Assembly: GCA_050250395.1 (NCBI GenBank)
Contig: JBFWOQ010000006.1
Location: 40,703 to 104,702, forward strand
Length of the DNA stretch: 64,000 bases
Source: JAGPUQ01 sp050250395
GTDB lineage: Bacteria > Pseudomonadota > Gammaproteobacteria > Pseudomonadales > Porticoccaceae
Direction: 5' to 3'
A model generated the notes under the pieces. The model was given only the letters and a program-made list of their open reading frames with translations, had not been told where the DNA came from and did not search any database. Of the stretch, positions 33,915-42,929 are shown in pieces (position 1 is the stretch's first letter; each line of letters begins with the position of its first letter). Both the position numbers and the translations under genes were made by a program.

Positions 33915-35297
33915 ATGTACCTTGCCCTTGCGAGCGTCCCGGCGGTGTCTGGCCGCCGGCCATGCTTCGGATACCCGTCCCGCCACGGATACAAGCTGGC
34001 CGTCGCCATCCTGGCTTTCGGCCTCTCGGGCTGGGCCACGGCGGCCGTCACACCTACGGACGCCCCGCTTTCCCTCGCTGAAGCGCTACACCGGGCGGAA
34101 GTCCGATCCCACGCGCTTGCCGCCCAGGATGCGGCGGCCACCGCGGCCGGCGCCATGGCCGTCGCCGCGCGCCAGTTGCCCGACCCGGTGTTGCGCCTCG
34201 CGGTGGAAAACCTTCCCATCGATGGCGCGGATCGCTACAGCCTCACGGACGATTTCATGACCATGCGCTCGATCGGCTTGATGCAGACGATGACGGGTGC
34301 GGACAAACGCGCCGCGCGCGCCACGCGGTTCGAACGCGAAGGCGAAGTCGCGCAGACGGCGCACGCGCTCGAACGCACACGGCTCAGGCGCGACACGGCG
34401 CTGGCCTGGCTCGACCGCCACTACCGGGAACAGATGGTTGCGCTGCTGCAACGGCAGCGGGACGAGACGGCCTTGCAGATCGATGCCGCGGAAGCCGCTT
34501 ACCGCGCCGGCCGCGGCCCGCAGGCCGAGGTGTTCCTGGCGCGTGCGGCCGTCGCACAGATCGAGGATCGCATCCGTGCGGCCGCGGCAGAGCGGGCGAA
34601 TGCCGCCACCCTGCTGGCGCGCTGGATCGGCGAACGCGCATTCGCGCCGCTGGGTACCGCACCCGATATTGCCAACCTCCGCGTGGCGAGCGACGGCGTG
34701 GAGCACGCCGCCGATCGTCTCCCCGAAATCGCGCTGTTGGCGAAACGGGAAGCGGTAGCCCTGGCGGAGGCCGAGGTCGCCCGCGAGGAGCGGCGGCCGG
34801 ACTGGAGTGTGGAGATGATGTACAGCCAGCGCGGTCCCGGGTTCTCCGACATGGTATCGCTCGCCGTATCGGTGCCCTTGCCCTGGGACCAGGGCAACCG
34901 ACAGGACCGGGAGCTGGCCGCCAAGCTCGCGCTGGCCGCGCGGATGGGTGACGAGCGCGAGGAGATGACGCGCCAGCATCTGGCGGACGTGCGCCGCTGG
35001 CAGCAAAGCTGGCGCGCCGGTCTCGAACGCCTCGCCGCTTACGATCGCACGCTGGTGCCGGTGGCGAGCGCGCGCACCCAGGCCGCGCTGGCGGCCTATC
35101 GCGGTGCCAGCGGACCCTTGAGCGCCGTGCTCGAAGCGCGCCGGATGGAAATCGATATCTGCCTGGAGCGGCTGCGCATCGAGCAGGAGACCGCGGGGCT
35201 CTGGGCCACGCTCGAATACCTGCTGCCGGCGGAGCACGCGGCAGTCGCGGCCATCCCGTCTCCCGATCCGACCGCCACCCCGGAGCTGCAACCATGA
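33915..35297 (+). CDS. cusC: Outer-membrane efflux factor, CusC/CzcC type
   Basis: A TolC-like outer-membrane channel for the CusA-CusB pump. From the ATG at 33915 it has about 460 residues, with a hydrophobic leader (KLAVAILAFGLSGWATAAV) then the two helical repeats of the OEP family: LSLAEALHRAEVRSHALAAQDAA, and later repeats such as AALAAYRGASGPLSAVLEARR. LPDPVLRLAVENLPIDG is typical of CzcC-type factors. The upstream residues before the signal-like stretch are basic, so the leader is longer than usual and a later start is possible. It overlaps cusB by four bases (ATGA). Confidence 0.88.
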   Translation: MYLALASVPAVSGRRPCFGYPSRHGYKLAVAILAFGLSGWATAAVTPTDAPLSLAEALHRAEVRSHALAAQDAAATAAGAMAVAARQLPDPVLRLAVENLPIDGADRYSLTDDFMTMRSIGLMQTMTGADKRAARATRFEREGEVAQTAHALERTRLRRDTALAWLDRHYREQMVALLQRQRDETALQIDAAEAAYRAGRGPQAEVFLARAAVAQIEDRIRAAAAERANAATLLARWIGERAFAPLGTAPDIANLRVASDGVEHAADRLPEIALLAKREAVALAEAEVAREERRPDWSVEMMYSQRGPGFSDMVSLAVSVPLPWDQGNRQDRELAAKLALAARMGDEREEMTRQHLADVRRWQQSWRAGLERLAAYDRTLVPVASARTQAALAAYRGASGPLSAVLEARRMEIDICLERLRIEQETAGLWATLEYLLPAEHAAVAAIPSPDPTATPELQP

Positions 35298-36688
35298 ACC
35301 GGAAACAACCCTTGATCGCGCTCTTCATTACCGGACTGCTCGGAGCCGGACTGCTGGCTGCGGGCGGCTACGCGCTGTACGCGGCAGGCACCCAGCGCGG
35401 GCGTGCAATGGCGCGCGACGAACCAAACCCAGGCACGATGGCCGCGGTGCCGGATGTCTCGAACTGGAGTGTCCAGCAAGGCAGCGATGCCACCGAGCGC
35501 CATCTCCGGGACGGTCTCGAGGCCGGAGATATCGATCCGCTAACCGGCCGCCGGATTCTCTACTATCACGACCCCATGGTGCCGGGAAAACAGTTCTCCG
35601 CGCCGGGCAAATCGCCCTTCATGGACATGATGCTGGTGCCGGCCTACGGGGGCGCCACCGGCGCGGACGACAGCAGCATCGGAATCAGCCCGCGCATCCG
35701 CCAGAACATCGGCCTGCGCACCGCGCCCGTGACCGAAGGCGCGCTGGCAACCCAGGTGTCGGCGGTCGGGGCGATCGCCTACAACGAGCGCGAGCAGGCG
35801 ATCGTGCAGGCGCGCGCGCTGGGCTATGTCGAAAAACTCCATGTGCGCGCCACCCTGGATCGGCTGGTCGAAGGCCAGCCATTGGTGGATCTCTATGTGC
35901 CCGACTGGGTAGCCGCGCAGGAGGAGTTCCTCGCGGTGCGCGACATGCAGGGGACCGACCTCGCGCCGTTGCTCGAAGGCGCCCGCGCCCGGATGCGCCA
36001 GGCCGGCATGGACGCAACCCAGATCCGGCGGGTGGAGACCAGCGGACAGGTGCAAGCGCGGCTGACGCTGGCGGCACCCATCGCGGGCGTGGTGACGGAG
36101 CTGGCCGTGCGCGAAGGCATGACCGTGACGCCCGGCGCGACCCTGGTGCGCATCAACGGCCTGGACACCGTCTGGGCCGAGGCCGAAGTGCCGGAAAGTC
36201 AGGCCGCGCTGTTGCACCCGGGCGATAGGGTCAATGCGGAAAGCCCGGCGCTGCCGGGCACCGTCTTCACCGGTCGCGTGCAGGCGCTGCTGCCGCAGGT
36301 GAACCCCGCGACGCGCACGCTCAAAGCCCGCGTCGAGCTCGCCAATGCGGATGGGCGCCTGGTCCCGGGCCTGTTCGTAGCCATGCACTTCAAGAACTCC
36401 GACGCACGCCAAAGCCTGCTGGTGCCGACCGAAGCGATCATTCAGACCGGCCGACGCGCCCTCGTGATGCTGGCCGAAGACGGCGGCAACTTCCGTCCCG
36501 TCGCGGTGGAGCCGGGCCGCGAAGCCGACGGCCAGACGGAAATCCGGCGCGGACTCCGGGCGGGTCAGCAGGTCGTGGTGTCGGGCCAGTTTCTGATCGA
36601 CTCCGAGGCCAGCCTGCGCGGACTGGAAGCGGGAATGGACCCCGAACCCGAGCACCCCGGGCCGCAGCCGGTGGGAGACCGGCCATGA
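35294..36688 (+). CDS. cusB: Periplasmic adaptor protein, CusB type
   Basis: The membrane-fusion protein that links the inner-membrane pump to the outer-membrane channel. In its 464 residues I see an N-terminal membrane anchor (ALFITGLLGAGLLAAGGYALYAA), then a heavy-metal-binding module YYHDPMVPGKQFSAPGKSPF that is characteristic of CusB-like adaptors, followed by lipoyl/barrel-sandwich and beta-barrel parts (VEKLHVRATLDRLVEGQPL, GVVTELAVREGMTVTPGATL). The C-terminal RRGLRAGQQVVVSGQFLIDSEASL is typical of the family. It overlaps both cusC and cusA by four bases, a tightly coupled operon. Confidence 0.92.
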   Translation: MNRKQPLIALFITGLLGAGLLAAGGYALYAAGTQRGRAMARDEPNPGTMAAVPDVSNWSVQQGSDATERHLRDGLEAGDIDPLTGRRILYYHDPMVPGKQFSAPGKSPFMDMMLVPAYGGATGADDSSIGISPRIRQNIGLRTAPVTEGALATQVSAVGAIAYNEREQAIVQARALGYVEKLHVRATLDRLVEGQPLVDLYVPDWVAAQEEFLAVRDMQGTDLAPLLEGARARMRQAGMDATQIRRVETSGQVQARLTLAAPIAGVVTELAVREGMTVTPGATLVRINGLDTVWAEAEVPESQAALLHPGDRVNAESPALPGTVFTGRVQALLPQVNPATRTLKARVELANADGRLVPGLFVAMHFKNSDARQSLLVPTEAIIQTGRRALVMLAEDGGNFRPVAVEPGREADGQTEIRRGLRAGQQVVVSGQFLIDSEASLRGLEAGMDPEPEHPGPQPVGDRP

Positions 36689-39600
36689 TCGCCGCGCTCA
36701 TCCGCTGGTCGTTGGCCAACCGCTTTCTGGTGCTGTTGGCGACCGCGACGATCTCGGCCTGGGGTGTGCTGTCGGTGCTGCGCACGCCGCTCGACGCCCT
36801 GCCGGACCTCTCGGACGTGCAGGTGATCGTCCGCACCACCTGGCCCGGCCAGGCGCCGCAACTGGTCGAGAACCAGGTCACCTATCCGCTGACGACCACA
36901 ATGCTGTCGGTACCGGGAGCGAAGACGGTGCGCGGATTTTCGTTTTTCGGCGACAGCTTCGTGTATGTGGTGTTCGAGGACGGCACGGATCTGTACTGGG
37001 CGCGTTCGCGGGTGCTCGAATACCTCAACCAGGCGCAGGCAGGGCTGCCGGCTACGGCGCGCTCCGCGCTCGGACCGGACGCGACCGGCGTGGGCTGGAT
37101 CTACGAGTACGCGCTGGCCGACCGTTCCGGCACCCTGGACATCGGGCAGTTGCGCGCCTTGCAGGACTGGTTTCTCAAGTACGAACTCAAGACCGTGCCG
37201 GGCGTGGCCGAAGTCGCCACCATCGGCGGCATGGTGCGGCAATATCAGGTGGTGCTGGACCCCGCCAGACTCGCCGCCTACCGCATTCCCCACACCCGGG
37301 TGATCGCGGCGATCGGGCAAGCCAATCGGGAGGCTGGCGGTTCGGTACTGGAACTGGGTGAGGCCGACTACATGGTGCGCGCTTCCGGCTATCTGCAAAC
37401 GCTCGACGATTTCCGCGCGATTCCGCTGCTGACCACCGCCGCCGGTATCTCGGTGCGCCTGGGCGACGTGGCGCGCATTCAGATCGGCCCGGAACTGCGC
37501 CGCGGCATCGGCGAACTCGACGGCGAAGGCGAAGCCGTCGGCGGCGTGATCGTGATGCGCGCAGGCGGGAATGCGCTGGAAACCATAAGCGCGGTCAAGA
37601 CGCGCCTGCAACAGTTGCAGGCCGGTCTGCCGCCCGGAGTCGAGATCGTGCCGGTCTACGACCGCTCGGGGCTGATCGAACGCGCGGTCGAAAATCTCGG
37701 TCACAAGCTCGTCGAGGAATTCGTCGCGGTCGCGCTGGTCTGCGCGCTCTTTCTGTTTCATCTGCGCTCCGCGTTCGTCGCCATCGTCGCGCTGCCGTTG
37801 GGCATCCTGATGTCCTTCATCCTGATGCGCTACCAGGGCATCAATGCCAACATCATGTCCCTGGGCGGCATCGCCATCGCCATCGGCGCCATGGTCGACG
37901 CGGCGGTGGTGATGATCGAAAACGCCCACAAGCATCTCGAACGCTGGGCGCGGAAACATCCGGGCCAAAAACTGGAAAACCCGGTGCGCTGGCGCGTGAT
38001 CGGCGCTGCCGCCGTCGAAGTGGGCCCGGCGCTGTTTTTCTCGCTGCTGATCGTCACCCTGTCGTTCATCCCGGTGTTCACACTGGAGGCACAGGAAGGC
38101 CGTCTGTTCGCGCCCCTGGCATTCACCAAGACTTACGCCATGGCGGCCGCCGCGGGCCTTTCGGTGACGCTGATCCCGGTGCTGATGGGTTATCTGATCC
38201 GCGGCCGGATTCCGCCGGAACAGGCCAACCCTCTCAATCGCGGATTGATCGCGCTCTATCGCCCGCTGCTCGATCTGGTGTTGCGCTTTCCAAAAACGAC
38301 GCTCGCCGCGGCGGTCGTGGTGCTGCTGGCCAGCTTGTGGCCACTGCAACGGCTCGGCAGCGAGTTCCTGCCGGCGCTGGACGAAGGCGACCTGCTCTAC
38401 ATGCCCACCGCGCTGCCCGGGCTGCCCGCGGGCAAGGCGGCCGAGCTGTTGCAGCGCACCGATCGCCTGATCAAAACGGTGCCGGAAGTGCACAGCGTCT
38501 ACGGCAAGGCCGGCCGCGCGGAAAGTGCGACCGACCCCGCGCCGCTGGAAATGTTCGAGACCACGATACAGTTCAAACCGCGCGACCAATGGCGGCCCGG
38601 CATGACTCCGGACAAGCTGATCGAGGAGCTGGACCAGATCGTGCGGGTGCCGGGACTCACCAATATCTGGATACCCCCGATCCGCAATCGCATCGACATG
38701 CTCGCCACCGGCATCAAGAGTCCGGTGGGCGTGAAGGTCGCGGGGCCGGACCTGGCCACCATCGATCGTCTCACCGGCGCCATCGAGCGCGCGCTCGGGG
38801 AGGTGCCGGGCGTGACCAGCGCGCTCGCCGAGCGGCTCACCGGCGGGCGCTACCTCGACATCGACATCCGGCGCGACGACGCCGCCCGCTACGGCCTCAA
38901 CATCGCCGACGTGCAAGCCGTCATCGCGGCGGCAGTGGGCGGCGAAAACATCGGCGAGACCATCGAAGGACGCCAGCGTTTCCCGATCAATGTGCGCTAT
39001 CCCCGCGAAATCCGCGATTCCCTCGGCGGCTTGCGTGCGCTGCCCTTCATCACCGAGAGCGGCCAGCGCCTGGTACTGTCCGATGTCGCCGACATCCGCA
39101 TCGGCGACGGCCCGCCGATGCTGCGCAGCGAAAACGCGCGCCTGACCGGCCATGTCTACGTCGATATTCGCGACCGCGATCTGGGCTCCGCGGTGCGCGA
39201 TATGCAACGGGTCCTGGCGGAGAAAGTGATACTGCCGGCAGGCTACTCGGTGTCCTGGGCGGGCCAGTTCGAGTTTCTGGAACGCGCCGAAGCAAAACTC
39301 AGGGTGGTGGTGCCCTTTACCCTGCTGATCATCTTTGTGCTGCTGTACCTGATCTTCCGGCGTTTCGGCGACGCGCTGCTCATCATGGCCACGCTGCCCT
39401 TTGCGCTGGCAGGCGGCATCTGGCTGCTGTGGCTGCTCGACTACAACCTGTCGGTGGCCGCTGCCGTCGGCTTCATCGCCGTGGCCGGCGTGGCGGCGGA
39501 GTTCGGCGTGATCATGCTGCTGTATCTGCAACAGGCCTGGCAGGCCCGCCTGGACGACGGTCGCGATACCCGCCCCGATCTGCTCGACGCAATCCGCGAA

Positions 39601-39858
39601 GGCGCCGTGCTGCGCGTGCGACCCAAGGCCATGACCGTCGCGGTGATCTTGGCGGGCCTGCTGCCGATCCTGCTGGGAACGGGCACCGGCAGCGAAGCCA
39701 TGCAGCGCATCGCCGCGCCCATGGTGGGCGGCATGATCACCGCGCCCTTGCTGTCGATGTTCGTCGTCCCGGCGGCTTATTTGCTGATGCGGCGACAGCG
39801 GGTGGGTTCGGAAAAAGATTCGGGGCCAGCCAGAGAGGCAAAACAATCAGGGGGCTAA
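36685..39858 (+). CDS. cusA: Heavy-metal efflux RND pump CusA/CzcA
   Basis: A proton-driven RND pump of 1057 residues. Its twelve membrane segments and two large periplasmic loops fit the CusA/CzcA subfamily; typical sequences are PDLSDVQVIVRTTWPGQAP, GGIAIAIGAMVDAAVVMIENAHKHL (the TM4 Asp is used in proton relay) and GIWLLWLLDYNLSVAAAVGFIAVAGVAAEFGVI. The heavy-metal-binding module in the accompanying CusB favours Cu(I)/Ag(I) export over Zn/Co/Cd, though I cannot prove the metal. No CusRS or CueR regulator is beside it. Confidence 0.95.
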   Translation: MIAALIRWSLANRFLVLLATATISAWGVLSVLRTPLDALPDLSDVQVIVRTTWPGQAPQLVENQVTYPLTTTMLSVPGAKTVRGFSFFGDSFVYVVFEDGTDLYWARSRVLEYLNQAQAGLPATARSALGPDATGVGWIYEYALADRSGTLDIGQLRALQDWFLKYELKTVPGVAEVATIGGMVRQYQVVLDPARLAAYRIPHTRVIAAIGQANREAGGSVLELGEADYMVRASGYLQTLDDFRAIPLLTTAAGISVRLGDVARIQIGPELRRGIGELDGEGEAVGGVIVMRAGGNALETISAVKTRLQQLQAGLPPGVEIVPVYDRSGLIERAVENLGHKLVEEFVAVALVCALFLFHLRSAFVAIVALPLGILMSFILMRYQGINANIMSLGGIAIAIGAMVDAAVVMIENAHKHLERWARKHPGQKLENPVRWRVIGAAAVEVGPALFFSLLIVTLSFIPVFTLEAQEGRLFAPLAFTKTYAMAAAAGLSVTLIPVLMGYLIRGRIPPEQANPLNRGLIALYRPLLDLVLRFPKTTLAAAVVVLLASLWPLQRLGSEFLPALDEGDLLYMPTALPGLPAGKAAELLQRTDRLIKTVPEVHSVYGKAGRAESATDPAPLEMFETTIQFKPRDQWRPGMTPDKLIEELDQIVRVPGLTNIWIPPIRNRIDMLATGIKSPVGVKVAGPDLATIDRLTGAIERALGEVPGVTSALAERLTGGRYLDIDIRRDDAARYGLNIADVQAVIAAAVGGENIGETIEGRQRFPINVRYPREIRDSLGGLRALPFITESGQRLVLSDVADIRIGDGPPMLRSENARLTGHVYVDIRDRDLGSAVRDMQRVLAEKVILPAGYSVSWAGQFEFLERAEAKLRVVVPFTLLIIFVLLYLIFRRFGDALLIMATLPFALAGGIWLLWLLDYNLSVAAAVGFIAVAGVAAEFGVIMLLYLQQAWQARLDDGRDTRPDLLDAIREGAVLRVRPKAMTVAVILAGLLPILLGTGTGSEAMQRIAAPMVGGMITAPLLSMFVVPAAYLLMRRQRVGSEKDSGPAREAKQSGG

Positions 39859-40005
39859 GTGCAGCTGCCCGATACTTCCCACCAGCCGAGAACCGCTTTA
39901 CGGTGTACCGTTGTTGATGGGCAGTATCACGTTTCCCGAACTGTGAAAACCGATGAAACTACCCACACAGCTTCACGAAGATCCGTTGGCGGAAAGGAGA
40001 AAAGG

Positions 40006-40530
40006 ATGACACTCGATGATTTTTCGAAACTGGCTGCAATTATTTCCGGTATTTCTGTGGTAGTAACGCTGATTTTTCTTGTTGTTCAAATTCGGATTAA
40101 CACTAAGGCACTACGTTCAAACGCCATTGAACTTTTTTACAATAGCTATCTTGAAATAACGGCTGACGCAAATCGAGTTCCTGATGTTGCCGTCGCATTA
40201 CGAAAAGCGTTTGCCGATAACGACATGAACTCCGGAGAGAATCATCACCTTTGCGTCTATATTCAGCGCGTTTGCAGCTCATTGGAGCGCGGCCTGATCA
40301 TGGTAAAAGACGATATAATTGACCAGGAAACTTTTGACATGGCCATTGCACCAGCCAAGATGACATTATCGACATCGGCCAGTAGATACTGGTACTTTTA
40401 CCTTAAAGAAAAACGCGGACTATTTCGCTCTGAACTTCATGAATTGGTCGAAAATCATTATGCAGAACTGGATGGCAAGGCCGCCATTACAAAACTCTTT
40501 CCGGAAAATTGCGTTGGTCAGGTTGACTAA
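40006..40530 (+). CDS. AT-rich gene of unknown function with one membrane helix
   Basis: A 174-residue protein with one N-terminal membrane helix (LAAIISGISVVVTLIFLVVQI) followed by a helical, charged domain. The ATG at 40006 has an AGGAG ribosome-binding site. It is strikingly AT-rich compared with all its neighbours (codons such as AAA, TTT, ATT, AAT dominate), which suggests recent horizontal transfer. The helix plus NTKALRSNAIELFYNSYLEI pattern resembles small uncharacterised proteins of similar layout, but I do not recognise a named family. It follows cusA by 147 bases on the same strand. Confidence 0.8.
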   Translation: MTLDDFSKLAAIISGISVVVTLIFLVVQIRINTKALRSNAIELFYNSYLEITADANRVPDVAVALRKAFADNDMNSGENHHLCVYIQRVCSSLERGLIMVKDDIIDQETFDMAIAPAKMTLSTSASRYWYFYLKEKRGLFRSELHELVENHYAELDGKAAITKLFPENCVGQVD

Positions 40531-40644
40531 CATCCATGAGGCCATCTCGCGCCGGGTTAAACCAGACGGCTTCCAGTAGCGGCCGCAGGCCCGTTGCAGA
40601 TCGCTTTCCAGAATGTCCGTCGGCGCGCCGGCACCCATCGGCCA

Positions 40645-40863
40645 TCAACCCGGTCCAGGGTCCGGGCAACAGCCCTGATCCCGCTGCACCGGTGGACAAC
40701 GCACCGAACCGAATGAACAGAACACGCAACAGTCGCCTGGACGTGGACTCAGCAGGACCCGGCACTGGCTGCATTCATAAAAAAACTGGCAGGCATTCAC
40801 GGGCATGGTCTCCCGTTTGGCGCAACCGCAATGGGGGCAGGTCAGCACGGATTCGAGGATCAT
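40645..40863 (-). CDS. Small Cys-rich GDCC-motif protein
   Basis: A 72-residue protein rich in Cys: LTCPHCGCAKRETMP, ACQFFYECSQC, then GDCCVFCSFGSVRCPP. The four Cys pairs suggest zinc or other metal binding. I recognise the GDCCVFCSxG motif as that of small uncharacterised proteins often found near heavy-metal or mercury-resistance genes; here it is placed just downstream of the CusCBA system but on the opposite strand. The frame is open upstream of the ATG toward the DUF2797 gene, so the start is uncertain. Confidence 0.75.
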   Translation of the reverse strand: MILESVLTCPHCGCAKRETMPVNACQFFYECSQCRVLLSPRPGDCCVFCSFGSVRCPPVQRDQGCCPDPGPG

Positions 40864-40953
40864 GGCCGCCTGCGTGCCGATGAAAAAATCGCCGGAGAGA
40901 TGGCGCTTCGTGCCCTGGTCGGCGTGGTGGGCGAACGCCGTGCCGGCAGACCC

Positions 40954-41778
40954 TCAGACTTCCAGGGCGATGTCATAGGCCGAGAACTTGCGCACATTGA
41001 GCACGCCGCTATCCAGGATTAGATACTGCCCCTTGATGCCCAACAGCCGGCCCGATACTTCCGGCGTTTTATCGAGATTCCAGGCACTGACCCTGGTCGG
41101 GTATTCCCGCACCGGGTAGGCGATGGCGACGGATTCGGCGGATGCCAGAGGCTGGATCGCCTGAATTCCGAAGCGCGTCGTCAATTCGCTCAATTCGTCG
41201 GCGCACAACTCAAAGAGTCGATCGCGCGCGGCCGCCAGATCGGCCGGCTCGGGATCGCCTTTCAGCATGGCCCGCCAGTCGGTGGTGTCGCGCACATGGC
41301 GGCGCAGCGCGGCTTCCACGAAGCCCGCCTGCTGGCGGGTCCGCACCCGCGCAATGGGCAGTGCCTGGATCGCGCCCTGGTCGATCCAGCGCGTGGGCAT
41401 CTGGCCGGCGCGGGTGATGCCCACTTTGACGCCGGAGGAATTGGCGAGATACACGACGTGCTCGGTCATGCAGAAGCTCTGTGCCCAGTCCGGCTCGCGG
41501 CAGGTGCCGGCGTCGAAATGGCAGCGTTCGGGACTGAGAATGCACAGATCGCATTGCGCGAGTTTGCGAAAGCAGGGGTAGCAGTAGCCTTCGCTGAAAC
41601 TTTTTTTGGTGACGCGGCCGCAGTGCGAGCAGTGAATGGTACCGCCGTGACGGATGCGCAAAGTCTCGCCCAGCAGCGCGTTGAGGGGTACCCGGGCGTC
41701 GTCCAGCGCCAGCCAGTAGTTGACCGGCGCGGCCAGCTCCGTGGGCATCTTGTCGAGGTGTCCGCGGTAGATCGGCAT
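40954..41778 (-). CDS. DUF2797 family protein
   Basis: A 274-residue protein of the DUF2797 family. It has four-Cys zinc-binding sites (HCSHCGRVTKKSFSEGYCYPCF and QCDLC), followed by a segment VVYLANSSGVKVGITR that resembles a GIY-YIG-like core. The family is found across bacteria and archaea but its function is unknown. It begins 22 bases after the DUF1315 gene ends, on the same strand as the rhomboid and nadK genes, so it may be part of that operon. Confidence 0.88.
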   Translation of the reverse strand: MPIYRGHLDKMPTELAAPVNYWLALDDARVPLNALLGETLRIRHGGTIHCSHCGRVTKKSFSEGYCYPCFRKLAQCDLCILSPERCHFDAGTCREPDWAQSFCMTEHVVYLANSSGVKVGITRAGQMPTRWIDQGAIQALPIARVRTRQQAGFVEAALRRHVRDTTDWRAMLKGDPEPADLAAARDRLFELCADELSELTTRFGIQAIQPLASAESVAIAYPVREYPTRVSAWNLDKTPEVSGRLLGIKGQYLILDSGVLNVRKFSAYDIALEV

Positions 41779-41800
41779 GGCTATCAGCGGCGGCGCAGGG

Positions 41801-42067
41801 TCAGTGCAGCCATTTCAGCGGCTGCGGCTCGGCAGCGGACACTTCGCCCTTGCCGCCGCAGTGGGCGTGGGGCCGTGCCGGGATGTGGCCGACGCGTTCC
41901 GCTTCCGGCAGATGGCGCTCGCCCCAGGCGATGACGGCTTGTAGACAGAGTTCGCGCTGGGTTGGATCGAGCCGGTTGCCGTCGGGCCAGCGCCCGGTTG
42001 CCACCGCCTGTTTCAGCGTCTCGTAAACCGCGGGTGTGATGTGGGCGAGCAGGTGATCGAGATCCAT
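41801..42067 (-). CDS. DUF1315 (YeaC-like) protein
   Basis: An 88-residue protein of the DUF1315/YeaC family. The pattern ITPAVYETLKQAVATGRWPDGNRLDPTQRELCLQAVIAWGERHLPEAERVGH is typical, followed by a short His/Lys-rich tail. The family is common in gammaproteobacteria and its function is not known. It starts ten bases after the rhomboid stop and is probably translated on the same message. Confidence 0.88.
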   Translation of the reverse strand: MDLDHLLAHITPAVYETLKQAVATGRWPDGNRLDPTQRELCLQAVIAWGERHLPEAERVGHIPARPHAHCGGKGEVSAAEPQPLKWLH

Positions 42068-42077
42068 GGGGGTTTTC

Positions 42078-42929
42078 TCACTCGGTTGCGGACTGGGCGC
42101 GCGCCGAAAGCCCGGCCAGGCCGCCGAACAGGGCGCCGATGACGAGGCCGGTCACATGGGCACCGTTGGCGACGCCGCCCTGAAGAAAGAGATCCACCAC
42201 GCCCAGCAGACACACGAGCAGCCAGATGATCATCAATGGAAAGATGCCGGGCGCGAGGCCGAGCAGCGGATGGGGTGCCAGTTTGTTGCGCACCCAGATA
42301 TAGCCCAGCAACCCGTACACCACGCCGGACAGGCCGCCGAACAGGTCATGGGGATGCCACAGGTACTGGCCCACATTGGAACCCAGGGCGATGGCGAGAA
42401 CGATCAGCAGGAAATTGCCATGCCCGGCAAGCCGCTCGATCCGACGCCCGAATTCCCAGATCCAGAGACTGTTGAACACGACGTGAAACAGCCCGAAGTG
42501 GAGAAACGCCGGGGTCAGCAGACGCCAGTATTCACGGCGGGAAAAAGCACTGTCGGCGGGTTCGAGACGCAATTCATCGGCATCGGTAAAGCCAAAATCC
42601 TGAAAGGTGAACCAGTGAATGGCATCCGGAAGGAAACTGGCCACAAGCGCGCCGATCAGGCCCAGCAGCAGCATCGCCACTACCACGGGCACCTGACGCG
42701 CCTGTGTCGCGAGACTCGGCGCCGGGGCGCCCAGCAAGCGGCTGTATTCCCGCAGCAGCATCAGCACCGTGGGAATATCCTCGCGCCGTGCCACCAACAG
42801 CAAACGGCCGCCGGCGCGATCGTCGAAGCGATGCGCGACATCCCGCTCAGCCAGCCGTCGGGACAGCGCGGTGACGTCGATCTCCAGCGGCAATTCGGCC
42901 ACCGTGATCCAGGGCTCGGGCTCGCTCAT
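42078..42929 (-). CDS. Rhomboid-family intramembrane serine protease
   Basis: A membrane protease of 283 residues that cleaves substrates within the bilayer. A cytoplasmic N-terminal domain (about 1-80, as in GlpG) is followed by six membrane segments. The catalytic dyad is Ser201 in GLSGVVYG and His258 in GAHVTG; HFGLFHVVFNSLWIWEFGRRIE carries the conserved His-x-x-x-N helix. The ATG at 42929 overlaps the nadK stop by three bases, so the start is firm and the two are coupled. No substrate is obvious. Confidence 0.92.
   Translation of the reverse strand: MSEPEPWITVAELPLEIDVTALSRRLAERDVAHRFDDRAGGRLLLVARREDIPTVLMLLREYSRLLGAPAPSLATQARQVPVVVAMLLLGLIGALVASFLPDAIHWFTFQDFGFTDADELRLEPADSAFSRREYWRLLTPAFLHFGLFHVVFNSLWIWEFGRRIERLAGHGNFLLIVLAIALGSNVGQYLWHPHDLFGGLSGVVYGLLGYIWVRNKLAPHPLLGLAPGIFPLMIIWLLVCLLGVVDLFLQGGVANGAHVTGLVIGALFGGLAGLSARAQSATE

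Noticed and set aside
36565..39846. A 1093-codon open frame antisense to cusA
   Set aside because: It is a mirror of the cusA codon pattern, rich in His, Gln and Arg, with no start signal or motif.
40420..40638. A 72-codon minus-strand frame containing DLQRACGRYWKPSG
   Set aside because: It overlaps the AT-rich gene end and has no family match that I recognise; not enough support to call.
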